Shown here one piece after another: positions 35,450 to 43,828 of a DNA stretch of 64,000 nucleotides. The stretch's first letter is position 1, and every line of letters starts with the position of its first letter. The DNA is from Devosia sp. A16 (lineage in GTDB: Bacteria > Pseudomonadota > Alphaproteobacteria > Rhizobiales > Devosiaceae): positions 1,651,501 through 1,715,500 of the forward strand of contig NZ_CP012945.1 in NCBI RefSeq assembly GCF_001402915.1, read 5' to 3'. The notes under the pieces were generated by a model, which searched no databases, had not been told where the DNA came from, and worked only from the letters and a program-made list of their open reading frames with translations. Position numbers and translations under genes: made by a program.

Positions 35450-36393
35450 CAGCTCTCTCCCACCCGGATGGCTCGGTAGCGGTTGAACCACACCGCGGCG
35501 AGGATCAGTGCACCGAGCAGGAACTGCACCCAGTAGGGGTCGACCTTGACCAGCACCATGGCGTTCTGGATCAGCCCGATCAGCATCACCGCGAGGAGCG
35601 TGCCGACGATCGAGATGGCCCCCCCGGCGAGACTCGCCCCGCCGATGATCGGCGCGGCGAACGAGATCAGCAGCCAGTCCGAGCCGATGGTGGGCTGCGC
35701 CGAGCCGAGCTGCGCCACCGCGAGAATGCCCGCCACCGCGGCCAGAAGCCCCGACAGCACGTGCGCCGAGATGATCGCCCGGGGTACCGAGACACCGCTC
35801 AGTTGCGCCGCCGGGGCGTTGCCGCCCACCGCCAGCATGTGCCGCCCCGGCACCGCCCGCGCAAAGAACAGCGCCAGCACCCCCGTGACGATCAGTGGCA
35901 CGATCAGCAACAGCGGGAACAGCCCCAGCCGTCCGTTGCCGAACGCCACGAAATCGGCCGGCAGGTTGTAGAACGGCACAGCCTTGGTGATCCCGAGGTT
36001 GATGCCGGCAAAAGCCGAGGCCGTCGCCAGCGTCACGATGAACCCATTGATGCCGGTCCTGACCGTCAGCCAGCCATTGACGAAGCCGGCTGCACCACCC
36101 GCGGCGACGCCAATCATGATGGCGGGCAATGTCGGGATGCCAAGCGCGTCCATCAGCCCGCCGGTGACCACCGCCACGAGACCACCCAGCGCCCCGACCG
36201 AGAGGTTCATCTGCCCGACGCCGAGCATCACCATCTGCGCATAGGCGACCAGCAGCGACACGCAGATCGAACGCAGCAGCACGAACAGGTTGAACTCGGA
36301 AAGGAACGCCGGCGCGCTCAGCGCCAGGGCAATGCCGCCGACGATGATGCCGACGAGGATTCCCGACCATTGCAGGCGGAAGAACGCACCCAT
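35449..36393 (-). CDS. Sugar ABC transporter permease, second of two
   Basis: A 314-residue inner-membrane protein of the BPD_transp_2 (RbsC-like) family, with about eight to ten hydrophobic helices. Family signs are AQMVMLGVGQMNLSVGALGGLVAVVTGGLMDALG, RTGINGFIVTLATASAFAGINLGI, and GGASLAGGAISIVGTLLAVMLIGLIQNAMVLV. The start MGAFFRLQWS at 36393 overlaps the upstream permease stop as TGATG. It probably forms a heterodimer with that permease, because the operon encodes two different ones. Confidence 0.92.
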   Translation of the reverse strand: MGAFFRLQWSGILVGIIVGGIALALSAPAFLSEFNLFVLLRSICVSLLVAYAQMVMLGVGQMNLSVGALGGLVAVVTGGLMDALGIPTLPAIMIGVAAGGAAGFVNGWLTVRTGINGFIVTLATASAFAGINLGITKAVPFYNLPADFVAFGNGRLGLFPLLLIVPLIVTGVLALFFARAVPGRHMLAVGGNAPAAQLSGVSVPRAIISAHVLSGLLAAVAGILAVAQLGSAQPTIGSDWLLISFAAPIIGGASLAGGAISIVGTLLAVMLIGLIQNAMVLVKVDPYWVQFLLGALILAAVWFNRYRAIRVGES

Positions 36394-37454
36394 CACGCTC
36401 GCCTCGCCTGCTCGCGCGCCACATAGGCGGCACGCCCGCGCTCGATCAGGATCGCCGCGAGCAGGAACGCTCCGAGGAACAGCGGCAGCCAGAAGTTGCC
36501 GATCTCCAGCACCAGCAGGCCCGAGCGGATGGTCGAAACCAGCAGGGCCCCGAGGACCGTTCCCACCACCGAAACGATGCCGCCCGATAGCGCCGTGCCG
36601 CCGATCACCGGCGCGAGGAAGCTCGGCAGCAGCCAGTCGTCGCCCGCCACCGCCGGCATCGCCGCCGCCAGCCGGGCGGTCAGCATCAGCGCCGCGGCAG
36701 CCGCCAGGACGCCTGACAGCGCATGGACGAAGACGATGGTGCGGTCGACCGGAATGCCGCTCATCTCGGCCGCCCGCGCATTGGCGCCTACCGCGAGGAT
36801 CTGTCGTCCCAGCGTCGAGTGCTTGAACAGCAGGTAGAGCCCGAGCCCGATCAGCAGCGCCACCACCGCGAGGCTGGGGATCGCCGGCAGGCTGCCGATC
36901 GCCGGGCCCACCGCGCTCTTGCCGAACGCACCGAATTCCGGCGGCAGGCCGTTCAGCGGCACCGCCTTGGTGAGGATCAGCATGCCGCCGGAGAAGAGGC
37001 TCGCGCTCGCCAGCGTCACCACGAAGCTGTTGACCCCGGTCTTGACGATGGCAAAGCCATTGAGCCAGCCGAGCAGCGCCCCCAGCGCCAGCGTACCGGC
37101 AATCGCCACCGGGATCGGCAGGCCCAGCACCTGCATCAGGTAGCCCGAGAACATCACCGCGCAGACCCCGATCGCCCCAACCGAAAGGTTCATCCCGCCG
37201 GTCGCCAGCACCACCATCTGGGCGAAACCGACCACGATATCGACCGCTACCGAGCGCAGCAGCGAGTTGAGGTTGAACTTCGACAGGAACCCGGGCGAGA
37301 GGTTGGCGAACACCGCCCACAGCACCACGAGGATCAGGAACAGCCCGACCTGTGTCGAGCCGCGCAGCAGGAATGAGGTGAGCGAACGGCGAGGGGCCGG
37401 GTCCATGGTCGAGGCTGAACTCGGTCGAGGCTCGGCGTCAAGCGCAGAGGTCAT
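36393..37454 (-). CDS. Sugar ABC transporter permease, first of two
   Basis: A 353-residue BPD_transp_2-type membrane protein. VVGFAQMVVLATGGMNLSVGAIG, KTGVNSFVVTLASASLFSGG and GGTALSGGIVSVVGTVLGALLVSTIRSGLLVL are the family motifs. The probable start MTSALDAEPRPSS at 37454 gives a 40-residue cytoplasmic tail rich in Pro and Ser. The ATG at 37406 (MDPAPRRSL) is an alternative. A palindromic repeat separates it from the binding protein gene, so it may be expressed less than that gene. Confidence 0.9.
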   Translation of the reverse strand: MTSALDAEPRPSSASTMDPAPRRSLTSFLLRGSTQVGLFLILVVLWAVFANLSPGFLSKFNLNSLLRSVAVDIVVGFAQMVVLATGGMNLSVGAIGVCAVMFSGYLMQVLGLPIPVAIAGTLALGALLGWLNGFAIVKTGVNSFVVTLASASLFSGGMLILTKAVPLNGLPPEFGAFGKSAVGPAIGSLPAIPSLAVVALLIGLGLYLLFKHSTLGRQILAVGANARAAEMSGIPVDRTIVFVHALSGVLAAAAALMLTARLAAAMPAVAGDDWLLPSFLAPVIGGTALSGGIVSVVGTVLGALLVSTIRSGLLVLEIGNFWLPLFLGAFLLAAILIERGRAAYVAREQARRA

Positions 37455-37484
37455 TGCGGGGTCTCTGGTGCGAAACAGTTGACA

Positions 37485-37609
37485 GACGGCCCCCTCCCAT
37501 CCTCCCCCATGAAGGGGGAGGTGCCGCATCGAGTGCTTGGCACGATCTCGACCAAGCACCGGCCCTTCTTCACCTCCCCCTTCATGGGGGAGGCCGGGAG
37601 GGGGCCGTC
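37485..37609. repeat. GA/CT-rich palindromic repeat, copy 6, inside the sugar operon
   Basis: Perfect 14-base end repeat (GACGGCCCCCTCCC and its complement) with an inner CCTCCCCCATGAAGGGGGAGG hairpin split around the centre. It lies between the binding protein and permease genes, 20 bases past the stop of the former. Confidence 0.9.
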
Positions 37610-37629
37610 TCTATCAGTCAGGTCTCAGA

Positions 37630-38664
37630 TCACGGGCAGCTCAGGAACTTGTCCTTGAAGCTCGCCTGCAACTCGCCGGTCAGCTTCTTGAGGTCATCCT
37701 TGTAGCTCTCGAGGTTGGCCGCGTTGATCAGCAGCGTGCCCGAGTCGATGAACTTCGCCGTCTGCGGCGTGGTGATGAACGGCGCATCCGCCTTCACCGT
37801 GCAGCCCTCGGCGAGGAGGTCGACCGCATAGGCCCCGATATAGCCTTGGCCATAGGGGTTCTGCGCCATGGTGCCGGAAACGAAGCCGTCCTTGATGCCG
37901 TCGAGCACGATCTTGTCGTCGTCGATGCCGATCAGCTTGATCTTTTTGTCGCCGAGGTTCTTCAGCGCCGTCGCGGCGACAACCGAAGAAATGTAGCCAG
38001 TGGCAATCATGCCGCCGATCTGATCCTTCTGCGCGGCGAGCAGCGCGTTGATCTTCTGGTCGCCCTGCTCCTGGTTGTCGGTATCCCCCAGCGTCTGCAG
38101 CAGCGTCACCGCGCCATTGGTCTCGGCCACTGCCTTTTCCACCGCCTGGACGCGCAGCGTGGTGTTGGGGTCGACAAGAAGCCCGGCCAGATGCACCACC
38201 GCGCCCTTGCCGCCCATCGCCTCGATCAGCGCCTTGGTGCCCAGATACGCCGAGGCGTAGACGTCGGTCGCCATGCAGAACGCAGTATCGGTGGGGTCCT
38301 GCGCGCAGCCGCCCAACGCCACGGCCGGGATATCGGAACCCTTCAGCTCGGCGATCGTCGAGTTCACCCCTACCGCGTCACCCGGGAAGTAACCGATGCC
38401 GGCATAGCCCTGCGCCGCGAGGCTCTCGAACAGTTCGGTCTGCAGCTCCAGCTTCCACTCGGCCGGCACTTTGTACTCGACCGAGGCGATGCCGAAATCC
38501 TTCTGCGCATCCGCCGCAGCCTGCTCCCAAGGCGCGAAATACGGGTGCGGACCGCCCGGCACGAGGGCGATCTTGTTGTCCGACGCCATCGAAGCGAGCG
38601 GCGACAAAGCCACGCCCAGGGCGAGGCCCACGGCGAGCGCGCCGCGCATACGGGTAACCTGCAT
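37630..38664 (-). CDS. Sugar ABC transporter periplasmic binding protein
   Basis: A 344-residue secreted protein with a type-I periplasmic binding fold (Peripla_BP_4-like). The signal peptide is about residues 1-27 (ALGVALSPLASMAS). The mature part has IALVPGGPHPYFAPWEQAAADAQKDFG, YKVPAEWKLELQTELFESLAAQGYAGIGYFPGD, and LIGIDDDKIVLDGIKDGFVSGTMAQNPYGQGYIG. The cysteines in GGCAQDPTDTAFCMATD and the C-terminal FLSCP could pair. A GGGAG site precedes ATG 38664. It is the first gene of the operon and sets its specificity. The ligand cannot be named from the sequence. Confidence 0.88.
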   Translation of the reverse strand: MQVTRMRGALAVGLALGVALSPLASMASDNKIALVPGGPHPYFAPWEQAAADAQKDFGIASVEYKVPAEWKLELQTELFESLAAQGYAGIGYFPGDAVGVNSTIAELKGSDIPAVALGGCAQDPTDTAFCMATDVYASAYLGTKALIEAMGGKGAVVHLAGLLVDPNTTLRVQAVEKAVAETNGAVTLLQTLGDTDNQEQGDQKINALLAAQKDQIGGMIATGYISSVVAATALKNLGDKKIKLIGIDDDKIVLDGIKDGFVSGTMAQNPYGQGYIGAYAVDLLAEGCTVKADAPFITTPQTAKFIDSGTLLINAANLESYKDDLKKLTGELQASFKDKFLSCP

Positions 38665-38743
38665 GATCTTCTCCCTTTGTCGGCAGATGCCCCCAAATCC
38701 TCCTCGGGCAACATCGGCTCTGTTCAAGGCGTAGCACTAACGC

Positions 38744-38759
38744 ATATCGCATGCAATAT
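38744..38759. promoter_or_regulatory. Operator-like palindrome between the sugar transporter and the esterase
   Basis: ATATCGCATGCAATAT, a 16-base palindrome with two mismatched positions, lies 80 bases before the binding protein gene and 69 before the divergent esterase gene. Its AT-rich ends stand out in this GC-rich DNA. It could serve either gene. No regulator gene is adjacent. Confidence 0.3.
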
Positions 38760-38827
38760 TCTTTCCATTGACTTTCCTCGCCCCTCTGCTGTTATGGCGC
38801 CGCCTTCGGCGAGTGAGGGAGGAAGGC

Positions 38828-39772
38828 GTGGACGATTGCAACGACGGGCGCCCCGACCGGTCGCGCCTGAGGGCCGAACTGCGCCTGATGCTCGAGGCGG
38901 CCGAACGCGCCGGCACGCTCAGCAACGACCGGCTCGGGGTGGTGAAGGCACGCGCCGCCTCGGAACTGAGCCTCGCCGCCTACTGGGACAATAAGGACGA
39001 GCTGCCTCAGCCGCTCAGCTTCACCATCGGCGATCCCGCCATCCGCTGCCGGCTCTATCGGGGCGGCGATGTCGACGGCACCCTCCTGTTCCTCCATGGC
39101 GGCGGCTGGATGGTCGGCAGTCTCGACACCCATGACGGCGCCGCCCGCGCCCTTGCCAGGGCCGCCGGCTGCAACCTGCTCTCGGTCGAATATCGCAAGG
39201 CCCCCGAACATCCATTCCCGGCCGGCCTCGACGATGCCGAGCGGGCGCTGCGCTGGGTCATTGCCGAAGGCGGCAGCCTGGGCTTGGGCAACCGCGTCAT
39301 CCTCGCCGGCGACAGCGCCGGCGCCAACATCGCCGCCGCCCTGGCGCTGCGCGCCCGCAATGCCGGCATCATCCTCGCCGGCCAGATGCTGATCTACCCG
39401 GCGACCGACCTGGCGCACGAAACTGCCAGCACCGCCGCCTTCGCCCGCGGCTTCTTTCTCTCCCGCGCGACGCTGCGCTGGTACATCGCCAATTACCTCG
39501 CCGGCGCCGACCCGACAGATCCAGAAGCCTCGCCGCTGCTCGCCCCCGACCTCGCCGGCCTCTGCCCCACCCTGCTGGTCACCGCCGACCACGACCCGCT
39601 GCGCGACGAAGGCCGCGCCTATGCGGCCCGTCTCAGCCAGGCCGGCAACGCGGTGACGTTCCACGAGTGGCCCGGCACCACCCACGGCTTCATGATCATG
39701 GCCGGGGTCACGCCGGCCGCGCGGGAGCTGATCGGGGTGATGGGGGCGTGGGCGAGGGAGATGTGGAGCTGA
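38828..39772 (+). CDS. Alpha/beta hydrolase of the HSL / acetyl-esterase family
   Basis: A 314-residue esterase. The oxyanion motif is HGGGW, the nucleophile motif GDSAG, the acid is in VTADHDPLRDEG, and the His in TTHGF, the complete triad of the hormone-sensitive-lipase group. The start chosen is the GTG at 38828, with GGAGG five bases before it; a longer ATG frame begins in the promoter region. The substrate is unknown. It is divergent from the sugar transporter operon, so a role in releasing acylated sugars is possible but only inferred. Confidence 0.9.
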   Translation: MDDCNDGRPDRSRLRAELRLMLEAAERAGTLSNDRLGVVKARAASELSLAAYWDNKDELPQPLSFTIGDPAIRCRLYRGGDVDGTLLFLHGGGWMVGSLDTHDGAARALARAAGCNLLSVEYRKAPEHPFPAGLDDAERALRWVIAEGGSLGLGNRVILAGDSAGANIAAALALRARNAGIILAGQMLIYPATDLAHETASTAAFARGFFLSRATLRWYIANYLAGADPTDPEASPLLAPDLAGLCPTLLVTADHDPLRDEGRAYAARLSQAGNAVTFHEWPGTTHGFMIMAGVTPAARELIGVMGAWAREMWS

Positions 39773-39787
39773 GCTGCCGGAGCGTCT

Positions 39788-39931
39788 GGCCACCCACACC
39801 CTTGATCCCTCCCCACAAGCGGGAGGGAAACCCGACTGTAGGCTCTCGGCTCCATCGCCTCCCTCCCCCTTGTGGGGAGGGTAGCGCAGCTTCGGGTCGC
39901 CGGCCCGTAGCGAAGCTGGGTGGGGGTGGCC
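39788..39931. repeat. GA/CT-rich palindromic repeat, copy 7
   Basis: Ends GGCCACCCACACCC and GGGTGGGGGTGGCC with an inner CCTCCCCACAAG/CTTGTGGGGAGG pair and a further AGCTTCGG/GTAGCGAAGCT hairpin. It occupies much of the 321-base gap 39773-40093, which contains no gene. Confidence 0.85.
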
Positions 39932-39965
39932 ATGCGCTAATGTCGCCACGGGGCACTCCACATAC

Positions 39966-40000
39966 GACTTTAGTATCAGTCTTTCCATAGACTTTAGTCT
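39966..40000 (+). promoter_or_regulatory. Direct repeats upstream of the UgpC-type ATPase gene
   Basis: GACTTTAGT occurs twice, at 39966-39974 and 39990-39998, 24 bases apart. The second copy sits in AGACTTTAGTCT with five-base palindromic arms. Such spacing could place two regulator half-sites on one face of the helix. The site lies about 95 bases before the gene. Confidence 0.35.
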
Positions 40001-40093
40001 AATCTCTGCCGATCCTGCCTTGACGCTGGCGGCACCCCCGCGGAAGGTGCGGGCCGACAAGCGGGGCATTCCCGCGAGGGACGAGGAACCTTC

Positions 40094-41134
40094 ATGGCAC
40101 CAGTAACTATCAACAAGGCCGGCAAGCACTATGGCGGCTTCGAAGCGCTGAAGGGCGTTTCGGTCGATATCGCCGACGGCGAGTTCGTCGTGCTCGTCGG
40201 CCCGTCGGGCTGTGGCAAGTCCACGCTGCTGCGCATGATCGCCGGCCTCGAGGAAATCACCTCGGGTGAGATCGGCATTGGCAACCGCGTGGTCAACGAC
40301 CTGCCGCCCAAGGAACGCGACATCGCCATGGTGTTCCAGAACTACGCGCTCTACCCGCACATGACGGTGGCGCAGAACATGGGCTTCTCGCTGAAGCTCA
40401 AGGGCGTGCCCAAGCCGGAGATCAAGGCCAAGGTCGATCGCGCCGCGCAGATCCTCGGCCTCGAGAAGCTGCTCGACCGTCAGCCGCGCCAGCTCTCGGG
40501 CGGCCAGCGTCAGCGCGTCGCCATGGGCCGCGCCATCGTGCGTGATCCGCAGGTCTTCCTGTTCGACGAGCCGCTGTCGAACCTCGACGCCAAGCTCCGC
40601 GTGCAGATGCGTTCCGAAATCAAGGAACTGCACCAGCGGCTGAAGACCACCACCATCTACGTGACCCACGACCAGGTCGAAGCCATGACCATGGCCGACA
40701 AGATCGTGGTGATGCGCGATGGCGTCATCGAGCAGATGGGCACCCCGCTCGATCTCTACGATCGTCCGCTCAACACCTTCGTTGCCGGCTTCATCGGCTC
40801 GCCGTCGATGAACTTCATCAACGGCTCGGCTGCCGATGGCGGTTTCAAGACCACCGACGGCATCCTGCTGCCGGCCGTCAATGCCCCGGCCAATGCCGCC
40901 ATCTACGGCATCCGCCCCGAGCACCTGCACCTCGACCCCAACGGCATCGAGATCGAAGTGGTGGTGCTCGAGCCGACCGGTTCCGAGACCCAGGTCATCG
41001 GCCGCCTCGGCACCCAGTCGATCAACGGCATCTTCCGCGAGCGCATCACCGCGCAGCCGGGCTCCAAGATCAGGGTGGCGCCGGACCTGTCCGTCGTCCA
41101 CCTGTTCGACAAGGACGGCAAGCGCGTCAACTAA
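40094..41134 (+). CDS. Orphan UgpC/MsmK-type carbohydrate ABC transporter ATPase
   Basis: A 346-residue CUT1-class ATPase. Walker [11 protein letters not shown]-loop [14 protein letters not shown], signature [15 protein letters not shown], Walker [17 protein letters not shown] and [14 protein letters not shown] are all intact, followed by the regulatory TOBE domain with [12 protein letters not shown]. No binding protein or permease is nearby, and it has its own strong terminator. In some bacteria one such ATPase energises several sugar importers; that role fits here but is inference. I leave the symbol blank because ugpC, msmK and others cannot be separated by sequence alone. Confidence 0.93.
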   Translation: MAPVTINKAGKHYGGFEALKGVSVDIADGEFVVLVGPSGCGKSTLLRMIAGLEEITSGEIGIGNRVVNDLPPKERDIAMVFQNYALYPHMTVAQNMGFSLKLKGVPKPEIKAKVDRAAQILGLEKLLDRQPRQLSGGQRQRVAMGRAIVRDPQVFLFDEPLSNLDAKLRVQMRSEIKELHQRLKTTTIYVTHDQVEAMTMADKIVVMRDGVIEQMGTPLDLYDRPLNTFVAGFIGSPSMNFINGSAADGGFKTTDGILLPAVNAPANAAIYGIRPEHLHLDPNGIEIEVVVLEPTGSETQVIGRLGTQSINGIFRERITAQPGSKIRVAPDLSVVHLFDKDGKRVN

Positions 41135-41155
41135 GCGCTGCGAAACGAAATGCGA

Positions 41156-41190
41156 GGCCGCCGTGGGCAACCACGGCGGCCTTCTTGTTT
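41156..41190 (+). terminator. Rho-independent terminator of the orphan ATPase gene
   Basis: An 11-base perfect stem (GGCCGCCGTGG and CCACGGCGGCC) closed by a GCAA tetraloop and followed by TTCTTGTTT, 21 bases after the stop codon. Confidence 0.92.
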
Positions 41191-41249
41191 GTGGGTGTGG
41201 CTGTGGCGTCCCCCATGTCTGGCTGGATCCCGCCAAATACACTGAGCGG

Positions 41250-41381
41250 CACCTCCCCCCTTGTGGGGGAGGCTGGGAGGGGGGTGGCCACAAACACCGG
41301 CAGGTGAAAAGGCGCCACGACACTTCTAACATTGGGCGTGCGGCCCCACCCCTCCCGGCCTCCCCCATCAAGGGGGAGGTG
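41250..41381. repeat. GA/CT-rich palindromic repeat, copy 8
   Basis: CACCTCCCCCCTTGTGGGGG ... GGGGTGGCC on the left and GGCCCCACCCC ... CCCATCAAGGGGGAGGTG on the right. It lies between the orphan ATPase terminator and the end of the phnE gene that is convergent with it. Confidence 0.85.
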
Positions 41382-41432
41382 TAGGGCGGTGGGTTGAGCA
41401 GGATTGTGCCCAGAACAGGCACGCCGCCCGAC

Positions 41433-42782
41433 CTAATGCGCTCTTGGCCCGATCAACCGCGACCGCAGTGCATTGGAGAGGTTGTCGAACACGAACACCA
41501 CGATGAGGATCAGCAGCACCATGTACGCCACCTTGTCCCAGTCGGAATTGGTGCCCATCGCCTCGAGCAGCTTCAATCCGATGCCGCCGGCGCCGACCGC
41601 CCCGATGACCGTCGCCGAGCGGGTGTTGCTTTCCCAGAAGTAGAGCGACTGCGAGATGAACACCGGCAGCACCTGCGGCACCACGCCGAAGCGGTTGACC
41701 ACGCTCTCCGACGCGCCGACGGATTTGACGCCTTCGCGCTGCCGGTCGTCGACATTCTCCAGCGCCTCGGCATAGACCTTCCCCAGCGCCCCGGCGTCGG
41801 TGAAGAAGATCGCCGCGATTCCCGGGATCGGCCCCGGGCCGAAGCCACGGGTGAAGAACAGCGCCCAGATCAGCATGTCGATCGAGCGCAGGAAATCGAA
41901 CGTCCGCTTCATCAGCCAGTTCACCGGCCGCGACCGCGTGATGTTGCGCGCCGCGATGAAGGCCAGCGGGAACGCGAACAGCGTCGCAAGGAGCGACCCG
42001 ACAAAAGCCATCACCAGCGTCTGCAGCAGCTTGGAGAGGATATCGCCGTGCTGCCACACCCCATTGCCGAGGAAATCCTTCACCGCGGTATCGAAGTTCG
42101 AGCGGGCCGGGTCGACGCGCTCGGGGCTCAACATCAGCTGCAGCACTTCGAGCGGGTTGAGCCCCCAATAGGCCGAGCGCGTGTCGAACCAGAAGTTGGC
42201 CCAGCCGAGGAAGCGGCGCTGCACGTAGACCTGGTTGCCGCGGATTTCCGCCTGCCCGGCAAAGCCGTAGTCGACCACCACCTTGCTGGGGTCCTGGCGC
42301 ACCGCGCCCGGTGCATCGGCAGGCGCGGTCACCGCGTCGGGGCCGATGGTGACCGGGTAGGCCGCGCCGTCGACATAGGCGGTGACCAGCGTCGGCGTCA
42401 CCTCCAGCCGGTTGGCGTCGCCGCCGAACGTCACCGTCATCGAGCCGTCGTCATGCGGGGTCAGCCAGTCGATCTTCGCGTCGGCCGGATATTGTCCGCG
42501 GCTCGACCAGGTGGCCGTCACCCTGCCGTCGGCGAATTTCAGCCGGGGCTGGGCCCGCCACGAATACCAATCCTGCAGGTACAGCGCTGCGCGGTCCCAT
42601 TTGCCGTTCTCGAACGCCGGACCGACATTGAAGAACGCGTAGCAGAAGCCGAGATAGAGCACCGTGACCACGAGACCGATCAGCAGCGCCCAGCGCTGCC
42701 ACCACGGCTTGTGCAGTACCGCGGCGTGTTCCGCTTTCAGCCGCGCGCGTTCGGCGCCATCCATTGCGAGCACGTTCGACAT
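41433..42782 (-). CDS. phnE: Phosphonate ABC transporter permease, long form
   Basis: A 449-residue inner-membrane permease. The C-terminal half is the normal PhnE domain (LLQTLVMAFVGSLLATLFAFPLAFIAARNI, RSIDMLIWALFFTRGFGPGPIPGIAAI, VGAGGIGLKLLEAMGTNSDWD). The N-terminal half has one helix (about 35-52) and then about 170 residues before the next, including LKFADGRVTATWSSRGQYPADAKIDWLTP, probably periplasmic. This makes it much longer than E. coli PhnE. Its ATG region overlaps the upstream phnE by one base (TGATG). It is the last gene of phnCDEE. Confidence 0.93.
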   Translation of the reverse strand: MSNVLAMDGAERARLKAEHAAVLHKPWWQRWALLIGLVVTVLYLGFCYAFFNVGPAFENGKWDRAALYLQDWYSWRAQPRLKFADGRVTATWSSRGQYPADAKIDWLTPHDDGSMTVTFGGDANRLEVTPTLVTAYVDGAAYPVTIGPDAVTAPADAPGAVRQDPSKVVVDYGFAGQAEIRGNQVYVQRRFLGWANFWFDTRSAYWGLNPLEVLQLMLSPERVDPARSNFDTAVKDFLGNGVWQHGDILSKLLQTLVMAFVGSLLATLFAFPLAFIAARNITRSRPVNWLMKRTFDFLRSIDMLIWALFFTRGFGPGPIPGIAAIFFTDAGALGKVYAEALENVDDRQREGVKSVGASESVVNRFGVVPQVLPVFISQSLYFWESNTRSATVIGAVGAGGIGLKLLEAMGTNSDWDKVAYMVLLILIVVFVFDNLSNALRSRLIGPRAH

Positions 42783-43759
42783 CACGCCGCTCCCCGTCCG
42801 AATTCGAAAGCCTGCTTGCCGACCAGCCGGCGCCGCAGCCAGCCTGAGAACTGATCGACAGCGATGATGGTGACGAGCAGCAGGATGATGATGGCGTAGG
42901 TCTTGGCCGCGTGGTTGTTGCCGATCGACAGGCGGAACGCCTCTCCGATACCCCCGCCGCCCACCGCGCCGATGATGGTCGAGGCGCGCACATTGATCTC
43001 GGTGCGCAGCAGGGTGTAGCTGACGAAATTCGGCAGCACCTGCGGCAGCATGCCGTAGCGCACCCGCTCGAGCCAGGTGGCGCCGACCGCCCGCAGCCCC
43101 TCGTCGGGCTTCATGTCGGCATTCTCGACCACTTCGAAGAACAGTTTGCCGAGCGCGCCGATGGTATGGAGCGAGACCGCAAAGATCGCCGCAATCGGGC
43201 CGATCGACAGGATGGCGGTCAGCAGGCCCGCAATGACGATCTCGGGGAAGGCGCGAAGGATTTCCATGATGCGCCGCACCACGAAGCGGACGGCGCCGGC
43301 GCCGACCAGGTTGGTGGCGGCGAAAAAGCAGAGGCAAAAGGCGAGCCCGCCGCCGATGATGGTGGAAACGATCGCGATGTTCACCGTGACGACCAGCTCG
43401 TAGATGAAATGCGGCACGTAGAGCGTGTCGGTGAAATACATCCGCTGCGAGGTGAAATCGTACTTCATCGAGCCGTCGGCATAGGGCGACGGCAGGTCGA
43501 ACATGGCTCGAAAGATCTCGAGCGGATCGTTAGGCACGAAGCTGCGAAGGAAATCCAACAGGTAGGGCAGCCGCTCGAAGAACTTGCCCGAGTTCGCCGC
43601 GTTGGCGAAGTTGAGCGACAGGGCGAGCACGATGGCAAACACCCCCAGCGCAATGAGGGAATAGACGCGCCGGGTGCGGATCTGCTGGCGATAGTGACCG
43701 TAGATGGTCCGCGTCGCCTCGCTGAGGCCGCCGGCTGGCTGGTGCGCGATATCCGCCAT
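42782..43759 (-). CDS. phnE: Phosphonate ABC transporter permease, short form
   Basis: A 325-residue permease that probably pairs with the longer PhnE. One helix at about 35-55 is followed by a periplasmic segment, then the transport domain: YELVVTVNIAIVSTIIGGGLAFCLCFFAATNLVG, MEILRAFPEIVIAGLLTAILSIGPIAAIFAV, and TIIGAVGGGGIGEAFRLSIG. The start MADIAHQPAG at 43759 has an AGGAG site nine bases before it; the 14-residue extension is rejected. A strong stem-loop separates it from phnD. Confidence 0.94.
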   Translation of the reverse strand: MADIAHQPAGGLSEATRTIYGHYRQQIRTRRVYSLIALGVFAIVLALSLNFANAANSGKFFERLPYLLDFLRSFVPNDPLEIFRAMFDLPSPYADGSMKYDFTSQRMYFTDTLYVPHFIYELVVTVNIAIVSTIIGGGLAFCLCFFAATNLVGAGAVRFVVRRIMEILRAFPEIVIAGLLTAILSIGPIAAIFAVSLHTIGALGKLFFEVVENADMKPDEGLRAVGATWLERVRYGMLPQVLPNFVSYTLLRTEINVRASTIIGAVGGGGIGEAFRLSIGNNHAAKTYAIIILLLVTIIAVDQFSGWLRRRLVGKQAFEFGRGAA

Positions 43760-43778
43760 GTCCTGCTCCTGATGTCGA

Positions 43779-43808
43779 AACGGCGGCGCCCCCGGGGGCA
43801 CCGCCGTT
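43779..43808 (-). other. Long stem-loop between phnD and phnE
   Basis: A 15-base inverted repeat with one mismatch and no separate loop (AACGGCGGCGCCCCC and GGGGGCACCGCCGTT), 20 bases after the phnD stop. No T-run follows. It may protect the phnD message and limit downstream expression, as seen for other binding protein genes. Confidence 0.65.
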
Positions 43809-43828
43809 CGCGTTCATTGGGTGTTCGA

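Noticed and set aside
38792-41422. An 876-codon minus-strand frame across the esterase and the orphan ATPase
   Set aside because: It runs antisense through two well-supported genes and a palindromic repeat and has low-complexity composition.
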